64,000 bases of DNA from a virus. Positions 49,930 through 59,356 of the stretch are shown piece by piece. A program made the translations under genes and the position numbers. The stretch is from the IMG/VR virus record IMGVR_UViG_3300024346_009227, positions 1 through 64,000 of that record, one strand, 5' to 3'. Positions within the stretch are counted from its first letter, which is position 1. Every line of letters starts with the position of its first letter. The notes under the pieces are model-generated. The model had not been told where the DNA came from and searched no databases. It was given only the letters and a program-made list of their open reading frames with translations.

Positions 49930-50515
49930 CATATTGGGTTTTTGAACCAATCGAGTCTGGAGATGCAGATAGAGCAAGATACCAGTCGTGCCTATTTGAT
50001 ATAGTTCCACTTCCACTTGGACTTAAGCCTGACATTCCAGGCGAACTGGCTAATGATACAATTGATCCAGATCCTGCTGGCGTTTGCCAAGAAGAAGATC
50101 CAGAACCATCTAAGACATTGGTTACGCTAGGATGAATAAGCTCTGCAACTTTAGTAGTAACACCACTAGCTGCATTATTAATGTTTGATCTATCGTAGAT
50201 CCTTAGCTTTACATTCTGTGTAGCTACTGGGCTAGTATGGGTAAAACGCACATTTAAACTAGCTTGAGCATTGGTTATTGCTTGAAGATTTAGACCACTT
50301 GGAGATCCAATCCCATTAACTATTCCAGAGCTTGGATGAGAATATTTAATATTTGTTAGTGCAGCACCAGCAATTGTGCCATTACTATTAGTTATATAGG
50401 TAGAATCTTGATATGCACCTACAGAAACAGACGATCCAAATCCAGAGCTTCCAAAGAAACCTACACCACTGGAACCAATATCGTTTGTTGCTGAATAAAA
50501 AGCAAATGTAGCCAT
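49901..50515 (-). CDS. virion structural protein, Gly/Ser-rich
   Basis: 204 aa, N-terminus MATFAFYSATNDIGSSGVGF followed by FGSSGFGSSVSVGAYQDSTY, then a beta-rich body (SLNVRFTHTSPVATQNVKLR) and a Gly/Ser linker before HDWYLALSASPDSIGSKTQY. Proteins of this make-up are minor virion components of environmental phages (decoration or tail-edge proteins). It is the last gene of the minus-strand virion block. GGAG is present on the minus strand just upstream of the ATG. Confidence 0.62.
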   Translation of the reverse strand: MATFAFYSATNDIGSSGVGFFGSSGFGSSVSVGAYQDSTYITNSNGTIAGAALTNIKYSHPSSGIVNGIGSPSGLNLQAITNAQASLNVRFTHTSPVATQNVKLRIYDRSNINNAASGVTTKVAELIHPSVTNVLDGSGSSSWQTPAGSGSIVSLASSPGMSGLSPSGSGTISNRHDWYLALSASPDSIGSKTQYAMWVELEYL

Positions 50516-50541
50516 GATTTTTTCTCCTGATATATAGTATA

Positions 50542-51951
50542 TTACACCAATCTGGTTATAGTTACAGTTCCTTTTTTATATTCATGGTCAGGTGTATTAA
50601 TCGTAAATGCCCTACTTGTTACGACATAATATGAATAATATTCATCTAAATCAAGCGTTACTTTAGAATCTTCCAAGGTATTACGCCAAGTACAATCCAA
50701 AACTAATTTTCCATCTTTTGCATTAAAATCATTGAAAAATACATCAATTCTAGAGTCAGAAGACATAGAAATCTTTTGATTGTTTCCTGCACCACAGTCG
50801 CAAATCGCTATGCCAAGATCTGTTCCTTGACTACTTGAAAATGAAAGTGGAGTAATCATATAAGGATAAGTTAATCTAGAATCAACACAATTTTTGTGAT
50901 CTACAAAAACACATTCAAGATTACCTGTTTCATATCTATAATTATCTCGCTCTATGCCACCTTGAATAAATGTGTATATTCTTTTTGCATTATAATTTCC
51001 ATGCGATACACATTTTGGTTCATTAGTAAATGCTACTGGATTAGTAACCCAACTTGCCTGACCATTGCCTTCAAGTTTATATACTGGTTGCTCTTCATTA
51101 GCTGGTCTTGCATAACATAATAATTGTTGGCAAACATTTATTTTTAAATCTACTCCTGTTACTCCACAACAAAACCATTCTGATGGTAAAGAAACTATTA
51201 TAGCTCCATCTTGCATATTTGTTTTTTTAGTTGAATAAACTTTTGTCCATTCTACATCATCAAAAACTGGAAGAGTTCCACCAAATGTTCTTTTCGGTCT
51301 TGCGTATAATGAACAATTAATTCCATTATTAGTTTCTTTTACTTGAATCCATGTAGTTGATTCTATAGTGTTAGTGCCATCTTGAGATCCATTCCAATCA
51401 TCTACTCCAAATGCACCCTGATAAAGTCCAGCATATTTCATATTATATACATTTCCACTTTTTGTACTCCATCCCGAAAAATCTATGGTTCCAGCAAACA
51501 ACAATCTTTTTCTTCCGTCTGGCATAACATTTCCATATGGACCCTTATCTGTTTCTACCATGTCTGGTGCAGTATATACTCCATATGTGTTGCTCCATAC
51601 TGCTTCATGTGCTGGTATTGGGTATGGTCTATGTACAAAAATTAAAAATCCAGTAACAAGACTAAAAGTGCTTTTAACACCATCCATTTCTTTACATGGA
51701 CATAGACCCTTTGAGCAACAAGCACATATTACTGGGGGTGGAGTTGTTGATGGTTCTGGTGGTCCAACAGTTGTCGTATTTGGATTAACAGTTGTCGTGT
51801 TTGGATTAACAGTTGTCGTATTTGGATTAACAGTTGTCGTGTTTGGATTTGTGGTTGTAGTTGGTCTAACTGTAGTTGTTGGTGCAGCAGTAGTGGTTGT
51901 TGTTGTAGGGCAACATACAGAACACTGAAATGTTTCTGGTGACTTAGGCAT
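50542..51951 (-). CDS. tail/virion protein with N-terminal Thr-rich linker
   Basis: 469 aa. An N-terminal cysteine head (CSVCCPTTTTTTAAPTTT) is followed by four NPNTTTV repeats and then a second cysteine cluster (CACCSKGLCPC), then a beta-rich domain of about 370 residues. The Thr/Pro/Asn linker is mucin-like and likely extended. The remaining domain has KRLLFAGTIDFSGWSTKSG and similar segments, no known family. A tail-surface adhesin or decoration protein is the best guess. On the minus strand, TAGGAAAAAAATA precedes the ATG. Confidence 0.62.
   Translation of the reverse strand: MPKSPETFQCSVCCPTTTTTTAAPTTTVRPTTTTNPNTTTVNPNTTTVNPNTTTVNPNTTTVGPPEPSTTPPPVICACCSKGLCPCKEMDGVKSTFSLVTGFLIFVHRPYPIPAHEAVWSNTYGVYTAPDMVETDKGPYGNVMPDGRKRLLFAGTIDFSGWSTKSGNVYNMKYAGLYQGAFGVDDWNGSQDGTNTIESTTWIQVKETNNGINCSLYARPKRTFGGTLPVFDDVEWTKVYSTKKTNMQDGAIIVSLPSEWFCCGVTGVDLKINVCQQLLCYARPANEEQPVYKLEGNGQASWVTNPVAFTNEPKCVSHGNYNAKRIYTFIQGGIERDNYRYETGNLECVFVDHKNCVDSRLTYPYMITPLSFSSSQGTDLGIAICDCGAGNNQKISMSSDSRIDVFFNDFNAKDGKLVLDCTWRNTLEDSKVTLDLDEYYSYYVVTSRAFTINTPDHEYKKGTVTITRLV
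51766..51849 (-). repeat. four 21-bp tandem repeats coding NPNTTTV
   Basis: Four tandem units of 21 bp (51766-51786, 51787-51807, 51808-51828, 51829-51849) differ only at one position (A/G alternating). On the minus strand each encodes the seven residues NPNTTTV. The alternating A-G-A-G pattern indicates duplication of a 42-bp pair of units. Confidence 0.85.
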
Positions 51952-53361
51952 TTATTTTTTTCCTATAATCTTTATTCCATACATTTCAAGTGTTTTATAT
52001 ATATTTGAAAGTTCCTCTTTGAGCAAAGAGAGTTCATCAGTTTCTTCTTGGTTAGATTGTTTAAATGGTGAGTATGAAGATATAGAGCATCCTTGAACAT
52101 CTGCATATGTAACAGTTATGCTTCCATTAGAACAACTAATGCTTTTAACTACCGAAACTACATTTGTACATGTATTTGGTGAAGAAGTTGTTGTTGGCGT
52201 AGCAGTGGTTGTTGGCTCTGAAGTAGTTGTAGTAGTTGGATCTGGAGTTGTGCTAGTTGTTGTACTTGTAGTTGTACTAGTTGTTGTACTTGTAGTGGTA
52301 CTAGTTGTTGTGCTGGTAGTGGTACTGGTGGTTGTGCTTGTCGTACTAGTTGTACTAGTTGTGCTGGTTGTAGTCGTTGTTGTTGTTGGATCTGGTGTTG
52401 TACTGGTCGTTGTAGTTGTAGTAGTTGTTGTGGTTGTTGTTGGATCTGGAGTTGTACTAGTCGTTGTACTAGTCGTGCTAGTGGTGCTAGTTGTAGTCGT
52501 TGTTGTAGTTGGATCTGGCGTTGTACTAGTCGTTGTACTGGTGGTTGTCGTTGTAGTTGGATCTGGAGTTGTGCTGGTCGTTGTACTTGTTGTGCTAGTC
52601 GTGCTAGTTGTAGTCGTTGTTGGATCTGGAGTTGTGCTGGTCGTTGTACTTGTTGTGCTAGTCGTGCTAGTTGTAGTCGTTGTTGGATCTGGAGTTGTGC
52701 TGGTCGTTGTGCTTGTTGTGCTTGTTGTGCTAGTTGTACTTGTCGTAGTAGTCGTAGTAGTTGGATCTGGTGTTGTGCTTGTTGTAGTAGTAGTAGTCGT
52801 AGTAACAGAATCACAAGAACCTAATGATGCAACTGTTCCTCCTGATATGTTATAAAAATTAGTTTTGTCTGAAAGAATAATTGATATTAAATATGGATCA
52901 TTTAATCCTGTGTCAAGATACAATGATGAACCGATTACTAAGTTTTCATCTTCAGAATATAAAGGAAAGCTATCTGTAGAATCACAAGCTTCTAATGCTA
53001 TGTTACCACTGATTCCATAATATAAAGTATGTGTGTAGTATACCGGTGGAGTAAATGTAAGATATCTTGTAAGAGTTGCCCCAGTAATACCAGTAGGATA
53101 GTCTGCACCAAAAGTTATATTTGAGTACTGACTAAATACCCCTAATTGAAGAAATGATGACCCACCAGGAAAAATAACTTCATAACCATTAACTGTTGCA
53201 CTACCTCCATCAAAGTTATAAGTTGAAATAACTTCTAATGTTCCACGATAGTAAAGTCTCCAAACAGTATTGCAATAACCATCTACAGTTAAAGTATTTC
53301 CACTAACGCTTCCGCAAATACTATTTCCGCTAACATAACTAAATGTTGGATTTGCTGGCAT
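51952..53361 (-). CDS. virion protein with very long Thr/Ser linker and shared C-terminal motif
   Basis: 469 aa. Residues 1-193 form a beta-rich domain with several cysteines (ICGSVSGNTLTVDGYCNTVW). Residues about 194-395 are a Thr/Ser tract with eight STTPDP landmarks. After TCTNVVSVVKSISCSNGSIT comes a short coiled coil: LKEELSNIYKTLEMYGIK. The last ~25 residues match those of the 1573-aa neighbour (LTGQLSNLYNMLELYGIK). Thus head, stalk and an assembly module are separate. Probably a tail-tip or fibre protein. The stop abuts the next gene and the start overlaps the previous one by 1 nt. Confidence 0.68.
   Translation of the reverse strand: MPANPTFSYVSGNSICGSVSGNTLTVDGYCNTVWRLYYRGTLEVISTYNFDGGSATVNGYEVIFPGGSSFLQLGVFSQYSNITFGADYPTGITGATLTRYLTFTPPVYYTHTLYYGISGNIALEACDSTDSFPLYSEDENLVIGSSLYLDTGLNDPYLISIILSDKTNFYNISGGTVASLGSCDSVTTTTTTTTSTTPDPTTTTTTTSTTSTTSTTSTTTSTTPDPTTTTTSTTSTTSTTTSTTPDPTTTTTSTTSTTSTTTSTTPDPTTTTTTSTTTSTTPDPTTTTTTTSTTSTTSTTTSTTPDPTTTTTTTTTTTTSTTPDPTTTTTTTSTTSTTSTTSTTTSTTTSTTTSTTTSTTTSTTTSTTTSTTPDPTTTTTSEPTTTATPTTTSSPNTCTNVVSVVKSISCSNGSITVTYADVQGCSISSYSPFKQSNQEETDELSLLKEELSNIYKTLEMYGIKIIGKK
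52193..52803 (-). repeat. low-complexity Thr/Ser codon repeat (coding)
   Basis: A ~610-bp tract of ACN/TCN-type codons read on the minus strand, with recurrent GGATCTGG blocks (complement of the codons for PDP). Repeat units vary in length (roughly 48-150 bp) between the eight STTPDP landmarks, and the tract shows runs of TTS repeated several times, typical of slipped-strand expansion. The other frames are open by composition only. Confidence 0.8.
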
Positions 53362-56300
53362 TATTTATCCCCTAATGTTTTTATCCCATACAATTCAAGC
53401 ATGTTATATAGGTTTGACAATTGACCAGTTAATGATTGAACTTGAGCACTTAAAAGTTTTATTTGTATACTTGTTGGCAATCCACTTTGAGGTGGTGGTG
53501 GCATAGTTGTGGCACATTTTACTGCATAATCATAGTCTACAGATAGTTCGCCATCAGCATCACAAGTAACGCCAACCACAACCCTTAGACAACCAGCATT
53601 TGGATCTGCTGTTGTTGTTGGTCCTTCAGTGGTAGATGTTGGGCTAGCTGTTGTAGTTGGAGCCTGAGTGGTGCTGGTAGTACAATATCCCCCTAATGGT
53701 TCATCTGTTACAACTCTAGCATCTTCACAATTATTGGGTGCATCACAACCTGTGTATGGACCAGAACTACTTTCATCTACTTCCGTTGAGCAATAATGAC
53801 ATTCATTATCTTCATATTTATTTAACCAATAATCTGGACATAAAGTTGTCGATGTTGATGTAGTTGTTACACATGGGTATCCTACATTCTCATTTTGTTG
53901 ATCTGCATCTATAGCACAATCTTCTGCTTTAGTTGGACCAGTATATTCTCCATTTGAATCATAATGACAACTAAAGCATGGATCATCAAAAACAAGTGTC
54001 ATTGAACAATTAGTGTTAAGTCCAGGCAATTGTGATTCACAGACCTCTAATGTGAATGGTCCAGATACATAATTAGGACTTCCACAAAATTGAGTACAAT
54101 TATAACATTCTGACTCTGTTTCAACAACACAGTATGCTGGTGCAGGAGTTGTTGTTGGTGCTATTGTTGTTGGTGCTATTGTTGTTGGTGGAGCAGTGGT
54201 ATTATTATTAGGATCTGTTGTTACTGGAACAATGTCTTTTAAAAGACCATTTTTAAATTTTAAGGTTGTTATTGATCCTTCTTTTGTAACTAATACTGCT
54301 TGATTACCAGTAAATCCATTTGTATTAACAAAGAACATTCCTTCTGTTGATTCGCATTCATCCTGTGCAACTTGTACTTTAAAGTCAGAACTATTCTCTT
54401 TAGTGGTTGTTGTTGTTGGTGTGTTTGGATCTACAGCAGCAGGACAATCTGATACTTGACCATCAAATTTTATTTTTATTTGTTCGCCTTTAATAATCCA
54501 TCTTCCGTCATTAGCTGAATAGCAAAGAAGTACAGATTGATTAGCGTATATTTTTCTTGCTGAAAAATTTTTAATTAATATTTGTTGTGATGATCTATTA
54601 CCATTCATGTTTAAATATACATAGCCATCATCAAATGGTCTTATGTTTGATACAGCAAAGCCAGTGGCTATATCGTGAGAAGTCCAAACACCTCTATACT
54701 TATCCCACATTAAATCAACTGGTCCAGCTAAACCTTCTCCTGTTGCATAAGCAACACTATTTGGCAATACTTTTGGTATAGGAACAGCAACTACTTCATC
54801 ATATCTATTTTTTACTGTTACTAAATTTCCATCGCCATCAGTTAATAAATCATAATCCATATATGAATTGCCATACCCAACAACCATAATTGGGCCACGA
54901 AGACCTACTGGTTGACATTTAATTACATTTCTTGGACCATATCTTGAATGAACATATATTGCTTCTTTATTGCCATTAAGAACATTTCCTGACGATTCAA
55001 GAAAATCAGCAGCATGATAATTATCATAAATATAACCTCCATCACCATGAAAGCTATGTATTGCTGGAGGTCTGCCACCAGGAAATTTCCAATCTCCTTT
55101 TACTTCATCTGTATATCTGTATGGATTATATGTGTATGCTGTTGGGAGTCCTTCTGGAGCAGAAAGAAAAGAGCCATATGGAATTGATGTCACTGTATTT
55201 AATAGAGATTGACTTCCAAAATTGTTGAATGGTGAAAATAGACCATCATAAGAAACAGCACCTTTATTTCTATAATCTCCAGATTGAATCGCCATAGCAC
55301 CAGCACTCTCTATGTTGCTATGAGATCCACCAATTGTTTTTCTTCTTACAGTTGCACCCTTATCTGCCATAGGATCAATTGTTTGGGCTAATACTATATT
55401 TTGATGTGGTGTATTTCTGTCGTATCTTCTTCCAAGATAATTTAGTACAAAGTTTTGTATTTTTGCTCCAGCAAAAGATCTCTGTAGAGATTGAGCTTTC
55501 TTTATTGATTCCATATAAACAAACAATATATTTTTTCTGTCAGAATATGCTTTTATGGCAGACTTTTTAAGTCTTTCTGTATTATATCTTGATGGCATTC
55601 CAAATTTTGGAGTAAATGTTCTAAATGAATATTGTGTGGTTACACCAGATGGTCCATATGATGTATTTATTGATGTTACTATTGGACCATTCTTTACTAT
55701 TTCATCACCAAGATTATGTTCTGGCAAACCAATTTTATTTAAAGAACCAGTTTCAAAATAAGGAACTGGATTTATATCTTTTAATCTATTTTTAGCAGCT
55801 TCTTCTAATGTTCCAGATGCGTTGAATTGCCAAGGAACTAAGTCGTTGTTCTGCTCTATTTTTGTTTTTCCACCTTTTGTATTCCCAAAATACCAAGGGC
55901 CATAAAAATCATTTCTTGTAGATTTGAAGTTAAGCATTGCTTGAAATGGATATAGTGCAGGAAGACCTGTTTTAAAATTTTCAGATTGACCAAGCACTTG
56001 ATTTCTATATTGTAATCCAAAATAGCATGTTACAAGTGCATCAACGCCAAATTGATTGTGTATCAATCGATTAAATGCAGCAACAGATTGTCCTATTGAA
56101 ACTAATACATGCTCTGAATCTTTTTTGTCTACACCAATATATTGAGTGCTTATCCATGTTCCAACAGTTCCTAAACCAACTACTTCAGAATGCACTGTTG
56201 TTTTTATTAATGCGTTTTGGGCTATTGGAATAGTTACATATTGTTCGTTTACTGAGGCTTTGACCCATAAATATTGAGAACCGCTATCTGAATAAGAAAT

Positions 56301-58082
56301 TGTGTCTGAAGAACTACTATCGTATGTAAATTGAGTTTCCCATGAATTTGGTAAGTTAAAAATTAACCAATTCTGCATTTTTCCATCTTGATTTAATGCC
56401 ATAGCATTTAACATTTCTCTAGGCAAAGAAGTATTTGTCTTTGCTTCAAGAATTGCTGGATCTATCCATCCAGAATCAGTTGGTAAAATATTGTATATTT
56501 TTTTAGGTTGATTTTGTTTAATATTTAAATCTAAACTGTCTGAACTTGTATAGCTTTCTAATACTTGTTTTATTAAAAGGCCATCGCTTTTAGAATCTGG
56601 CTTGTTTTGTCCATTATCAACAGTATTATAATTAAGGTCACCTTTATAATTAACTTCTACTAAAAATTGTTTGCCGTAATATGAATCTATTACTGATTTT
56701 AAATAGGTAAAAAGTTGTGCCCCACGAATAACTCCTATATCATTATCTTTTTCTGAAAACTCTCTTTTCAATGGAAATTCTGTAGATCCACCACCAGCCA
56801 TAAAGTTGGCAACCATAGAGATATTTGTTCTTGGAGCTTTAAGAAATACTCTAGTGTATATATTGTCATTAGCAAAAGCATCATCCCATATTTCTAAATA
56901 CAATGACCAATTGTCTTGATTGCCACCAGTTATCAACAACAACTCATCCATTGTCATTTCATAATATGTAGCACCAGGAAATATTGATTCCATTCCAACT
57001 AAAGGTATTCCCCAAGCATTTGCTTTTATAGTAGAATGACTAGATATGGAAGGTCTTAAACTATTAAATCTATAGTTATAATACGGACATGCACATTTTA
57101 CAACATCATAAGATGCAGATGACCAATATGCTTCTCCATTAATATCATATCCCCAAAATTGTTTTATTCTTGAATTTGGACCAGCAGCATTGCCATAATA
57201 ATTTTGAGTGTAATTTACTGGTGTTCCAACAACAACATTCATTTGAGTTAAACTTACATCGTTATTAAAACAAATACTATGTTCTTTTAATCCACCCCAA
57301 AGCATAAAGTTTGATTCAATATTGTTGGAAGACTCAACTCCAGCATCCCAAGAAATAACATTCCTGTCTTTTGCCAAATCTTTTATAACATTTTGAACTT
57401 TTTGATTGGCTGCATCTACACCTAGACTTGTTGTTTGAACTGTAAATTCTGTGCCTGTGAGAGTAATCTTAAACAATAAACCTAAATCGTCACAAATTTT
57501 AGATATTAAATCCATTAAGTTTATATATGGGCCTTCTATTCTATAAAATTTTGGTACTTTGGTTGCAAAATCTAACTTTATTGAATATGGTACTCCAGCA
57601 GAAATAATCCCATATTTTTTAGAAAGTTCATTTATGCCTTCTTCAAGTTTTGAATACGGCATCCCTCCTTCATTAGCCTGACTCTTTCCAAACTCTTTGC
57701 TCTCCCACCATCTAAAAACATTGAACATGTTTATTATTGGGGAGTCTTCTTTTGCATCATTAGTTCCATATAAACTACTAGTTATTACTTCAACATTTTT
57801 AATTAATTCTTTTCCATCATTTAATTTTACTTCATAAAAAGTTCCACCAGTATCATGTTTTTCAATAACTCTATCTAGAAAACCATTAAAAACAAAAGCG
57901 TTATCTTTTTTTAACTTAAACTCATAATTTTTTCCTAACTCATATGTACCTATTGTTGTTTCATTATTTTCTGGATCTGGAGCAAGTTTTATATTTACAG
58001 ATGATTCTGTATCATTCCACCCAATAGATGAATTGAAATCTACTATTGTTAAACCTAAAAATTTTAATCTTTCAAAACTCAT
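53361..58082 (-). CDS. giant tail protein, modular with Cys-rich domains and Thr linkers
   Basis: 1573 aa. The N-terminal ~450 residues (FLGLTIVDFNSSIGWNDTES, KNYEFKLKKDNAFVFNGFLD) resemble in style baseplate hub / late-control-type tail proteins. A long beta-rich middle runs to ~1200. Four Thr/Pro linkers then separate small Cys-rich modules: ESECYNCTQFCGSPN, DPCFSCHYDSNGEY, NECHYCSTEVDE, each with several paired cysteines. It ends in the coiled-coil motif shared with the 469-aa neighbour (LYNMLELYGIKTLGD). Probably the tail-tip or host-contact protein. ATG 58082 has GAGTTTTG-like context and follows directly the preceding gene. Confidence 0.65.
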   Translation of the reverse strand: MSFERLKFLGLTIVDFNSSIGWNDTESSVNIKLAPDPENNETTIGTYELGKNYEFKLKKDNAFVFNGFLDRVIEKHDTGGTFYEVKLNDGKELIKNVEVITSSLYGTNDAKEDSPIINMFNVFRWWESKEFGKSQANEGGMPYSKLEEGINELSKKYGIISAGVPYSIKLDFATKVPKFYRIEGPYINLMDLISKICDDLGLLFKITLTGTEFTVQTTSLGVDAANQKVQNVIKDLAKDRNVISWDAGVESSNNIESNFMLWGGLKEHSICFNNDVSLTQMNVVVGTPVNYTQNYYGNAAGPNSRIKQFWGYDINGEAYWSSASYDVVKCACPYYNYRFNSLRPSISSHSTIKANAWGIPLVGMESIFPGATYYEMTMDELLLITGGNQDNWSLYLEIWDDAFANDNIYTRVFLKAPRTNISMVANFMAGGGSTEFPLKREFSEKDNDIGVIRGAQLFTYLKSVIDSYYGKQFLVEVNYKGDLNYNTVDNGQNKPDSKSDGLLIKQVLESYTSSDSLDLNIKQNQPKKIYNILPTDSGWIDPAILEAKTNTSLPREMLNAMALNQDGKMQNWLIFNLPNSWETQFTYDSSSSDTISYSDSGSQYLWVKASVNEQYVTIPIAQNALIKTTVHSEVVGLGTVGTWISTQYIGVDKKDSEHVLVSIGQSVAAFNRLIHNQFGVDALVTCYFGLQYRNQVLGQSENFKTGLPALYPFQAMLNFKSTRNDFYGPWYFGNTKGGKTKIEQNNDLVPWQFNASGTLEEAAKNRLKDINPVPYFETGSLNKIGLPEHNLGDEIVKNGPIVTSINTSYGPSGVTTQYSFRTFTPKFGMPSRYNTERLKKSAIKAYSDRKNILFVYMESIKKAQSLQRSFAGAKIQNFVLNYLGRRYDRNTPHQNIVLAQTIDPMADKGATVRRKTIGGSHSNIESAGAMAIQSGDYRNKGAVSYDGLFSPFNNFGSQSLLNTVTSIPYGSFLSAPEGLPTAYTYNPYRYTDEVKGDWKFPGGRPPAIHSFHGDGGYIYDNYHAADFLESSGNVLNGNKEAIYVHSRYGPRNVIKCQPVGLRGPIMVVGYGNSYMDYDLLTDGDGNLVTVKNRYDEVVAVPIPKVLPNSVAYATGEGLAGPVDLMWDKYRGVWTSHDIATGFAVSNIRPFDDGYVYLNMNGNRSSQQILIKNFSARKIYANQSVLLCYSANDGRWIIKGEQIKIKFDGQVSDCPAAVDPNTPTTTTTKENSSDFKVQVAQDECESTEGMFFVNTNGFTGNQAVLVTKEGSITTLKFKNGLLKDIVPVTTDPNNNTTAPPTTIAPTTIAPTTTPAPAYCVVETESECYNCTQFCGSPNYVSGPFTLEVCESQLPGLNTNCSMTLVFDDPCFSCHYDSNGEYTGPTKAEDCAIDADQQNENVGYPCVTTTSTSTTLCPDYWLNKYEDNECHYCSTEVDESSSGPYTGCDAPNNCEDARVVTDEPLGGYCTTSTTQAPTTTASPTSTTEGPTTTADPNAGCLRVVVGVTCDADGELSVDYDYAVKCATTMPPPPQSGLPTSIQIKLLSAQVQSLTGQLSNLYNMLELYGIKTLGDK

Positions 58083-58090
58083 TTGTTCAC

Positions 58091-59347
58091 CTAGTTATAA
58101 TTCCAAACTACTGATCTTGTAACTTTTTTAGTTCTATAATCAAATGTCATATCATCTTTTTCTACAAATATTTCAGTGGCTGTTGGTGCATAAGAAGAAA
58201 CATCTGGTGGACCTTTAGAGCCATCATTATATAATACTTCAATATTGAGTGTTTTAACACCATTTTTTTTGGCAGGAAGCTTTTGTATAATTGGACCTAA
58301 TTCTTTACCAACTGCTGGTATTACAACAATAAGATCTATGGGTGGCGTATCTGTCCAGCTTATAGACTTAAATCTTTCATCAGTTTTTTCTATACCTTCA
58401 GAAATTTCTACAGAATAATTTATTGTTCCAGATATTTTGTTTGTTCCTACAGAAACAGACTTTACTTTACCAGTTATTGTTCCAATAGTATATGATTTGC
58501 CTATTTCCCATTTTTTAACCAAATCAAATTTTTCTGATGCATTTGTATATTTTGTTTTACCTTTACCTTCGTATCCAGTTATAGTTCCTTGTAAGCTTGC
58601 AGATTTATATGCAGAATCAAAACTTTCTTTTTCTGTATATGTTTCTTCAATTACAAATGGGTCTTTTGATAGTATCCAAGATTCATTACAATCAACAGTA
58701 TTCTTATATGTATTGACTGAATAACTAGTTGTTTTATTATAAGAATCTTCTGTTGGCAAAGTAAAGTATGTAGCAGCATCAGAATCAGCTATAGATGTAG
58801 TTAAAAGCATCTTCTCATTTTCCATCGCTAATTGATAATCTTTAGCTGGATCTTCAGTGCTTTTTATTTGTATGCTTCTAGTTCTGTTTATTTTTACAAA
58901 TCTATTGTATTCATCTGCTGGATCTAATGACCAAGTTTCATCTGGTTCTTCGTTATCCAATACTATTTGTTCTAAAGATATTGTGTAATCACATATTAAA
59001 CTTGATTGTTCAAGCTGAAAACTTTTAGATTTTAATTTAAATTTTCCAGATAAATTTGGGCCACTTATTGATGTGCTTATATTGATGTCATCTATTTTAT
59101 GGCTTACTAAACCTTCTAAAGTTGCCATTTTTCCTATAATCAACCCTAATTTAGCTTTGTCTGCTTCTTCAGCAGTTCCAGTTGGTTCTGAGTCACCCGC
59201 TATTGGATCTACAGCTAAAATTTTTCCTTTTAAATCTACTGTTATTGTAGTAGTTTTTACTTTACCACTTTCTCTAAACTCTGATTGTTGAGTAATACTT
59301 ATTAATGGTGTTGGTCTTATTGCAGTTCCATTTAATGATATAGACAT
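58091..59347 (-). CDS. tail protein, paralogue of the next gene
   Basis: 418 aa. Beta-rich protein with repeated Lys/Thr-rich strands. Residues around 120-160 contain LICDYTISLEQIVLD and DETWSLDPADEYNRFVKINR, matching FCDYTIEMEA and DESWSVDYNDEDLRFTKVNH of the 451-aa protein encoded just upstream (in transcription order). A second region GTITGYEGKGKTK..., and the C-terminal KTLNIEVL and RSVVWNYN parts also correspond. The two are full-length, diverged paralogues of an unknown tail family, perhaps forming two rings or a heterocomplex of the tail tip. Confidence 0.62.
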   Translation of the reverse strand: MSISLNGTAIRPTPLISITQQSEFRESGKVKTTTITVDLKGKILAVDPIAGDSEPTGTAEEADKAKLGLIIGKMATLEGLVSHKIDDINISTSISGPNLSGKFKLKSKSFQLEQSSLICDYTISLEQIVLDNEEPDETWSLDPADEYNRFVKINRTRSIQIKSTEDPAKDYQLAMENEKMLLTTSIADSDAATYFTLPTEDSYNKTTSYSVNTYKNTVDCNESWILSKDPFVIEETYTEKESFDSAYKSASLQGTITGYEGKGKTKYTNASEKFDLVKKWEIGKSYTIGTITGKVKSVSVGTNKISGTINYSVEISEGIEKTDERFKSISWTDTPPIDLIVVIPAVGKELGPIIQKLPAKKNGVKTLNIEVLYNDGSKGPPDVSSYAPTATEIFVEKDDMTFDYRTKKVTRSVVWNYN

Positions 59348-59356
59348 AAATCATTC

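Noticed and set aside
51485-51928. Plus-strand open frame over the NPNTTTV repeats
   Set aside because: Antisense shadow of the 469-aa virion gene; ends in Val-rich low complexity.
52158-52814. Minus-strand alternate frame rich in Gln/Leu/Arg
   Set aside because: Shifted reading of the same repeat; the other frame has full domains on both sides.
52118-52855. Plus-strand open frame coding a Val/Gly-only protein
   Set aside because: It is the antisense of the Thr/Ser codon repeat of the minus-strand tail gene; composition is forced by the repeat, no ribosome-binding site.
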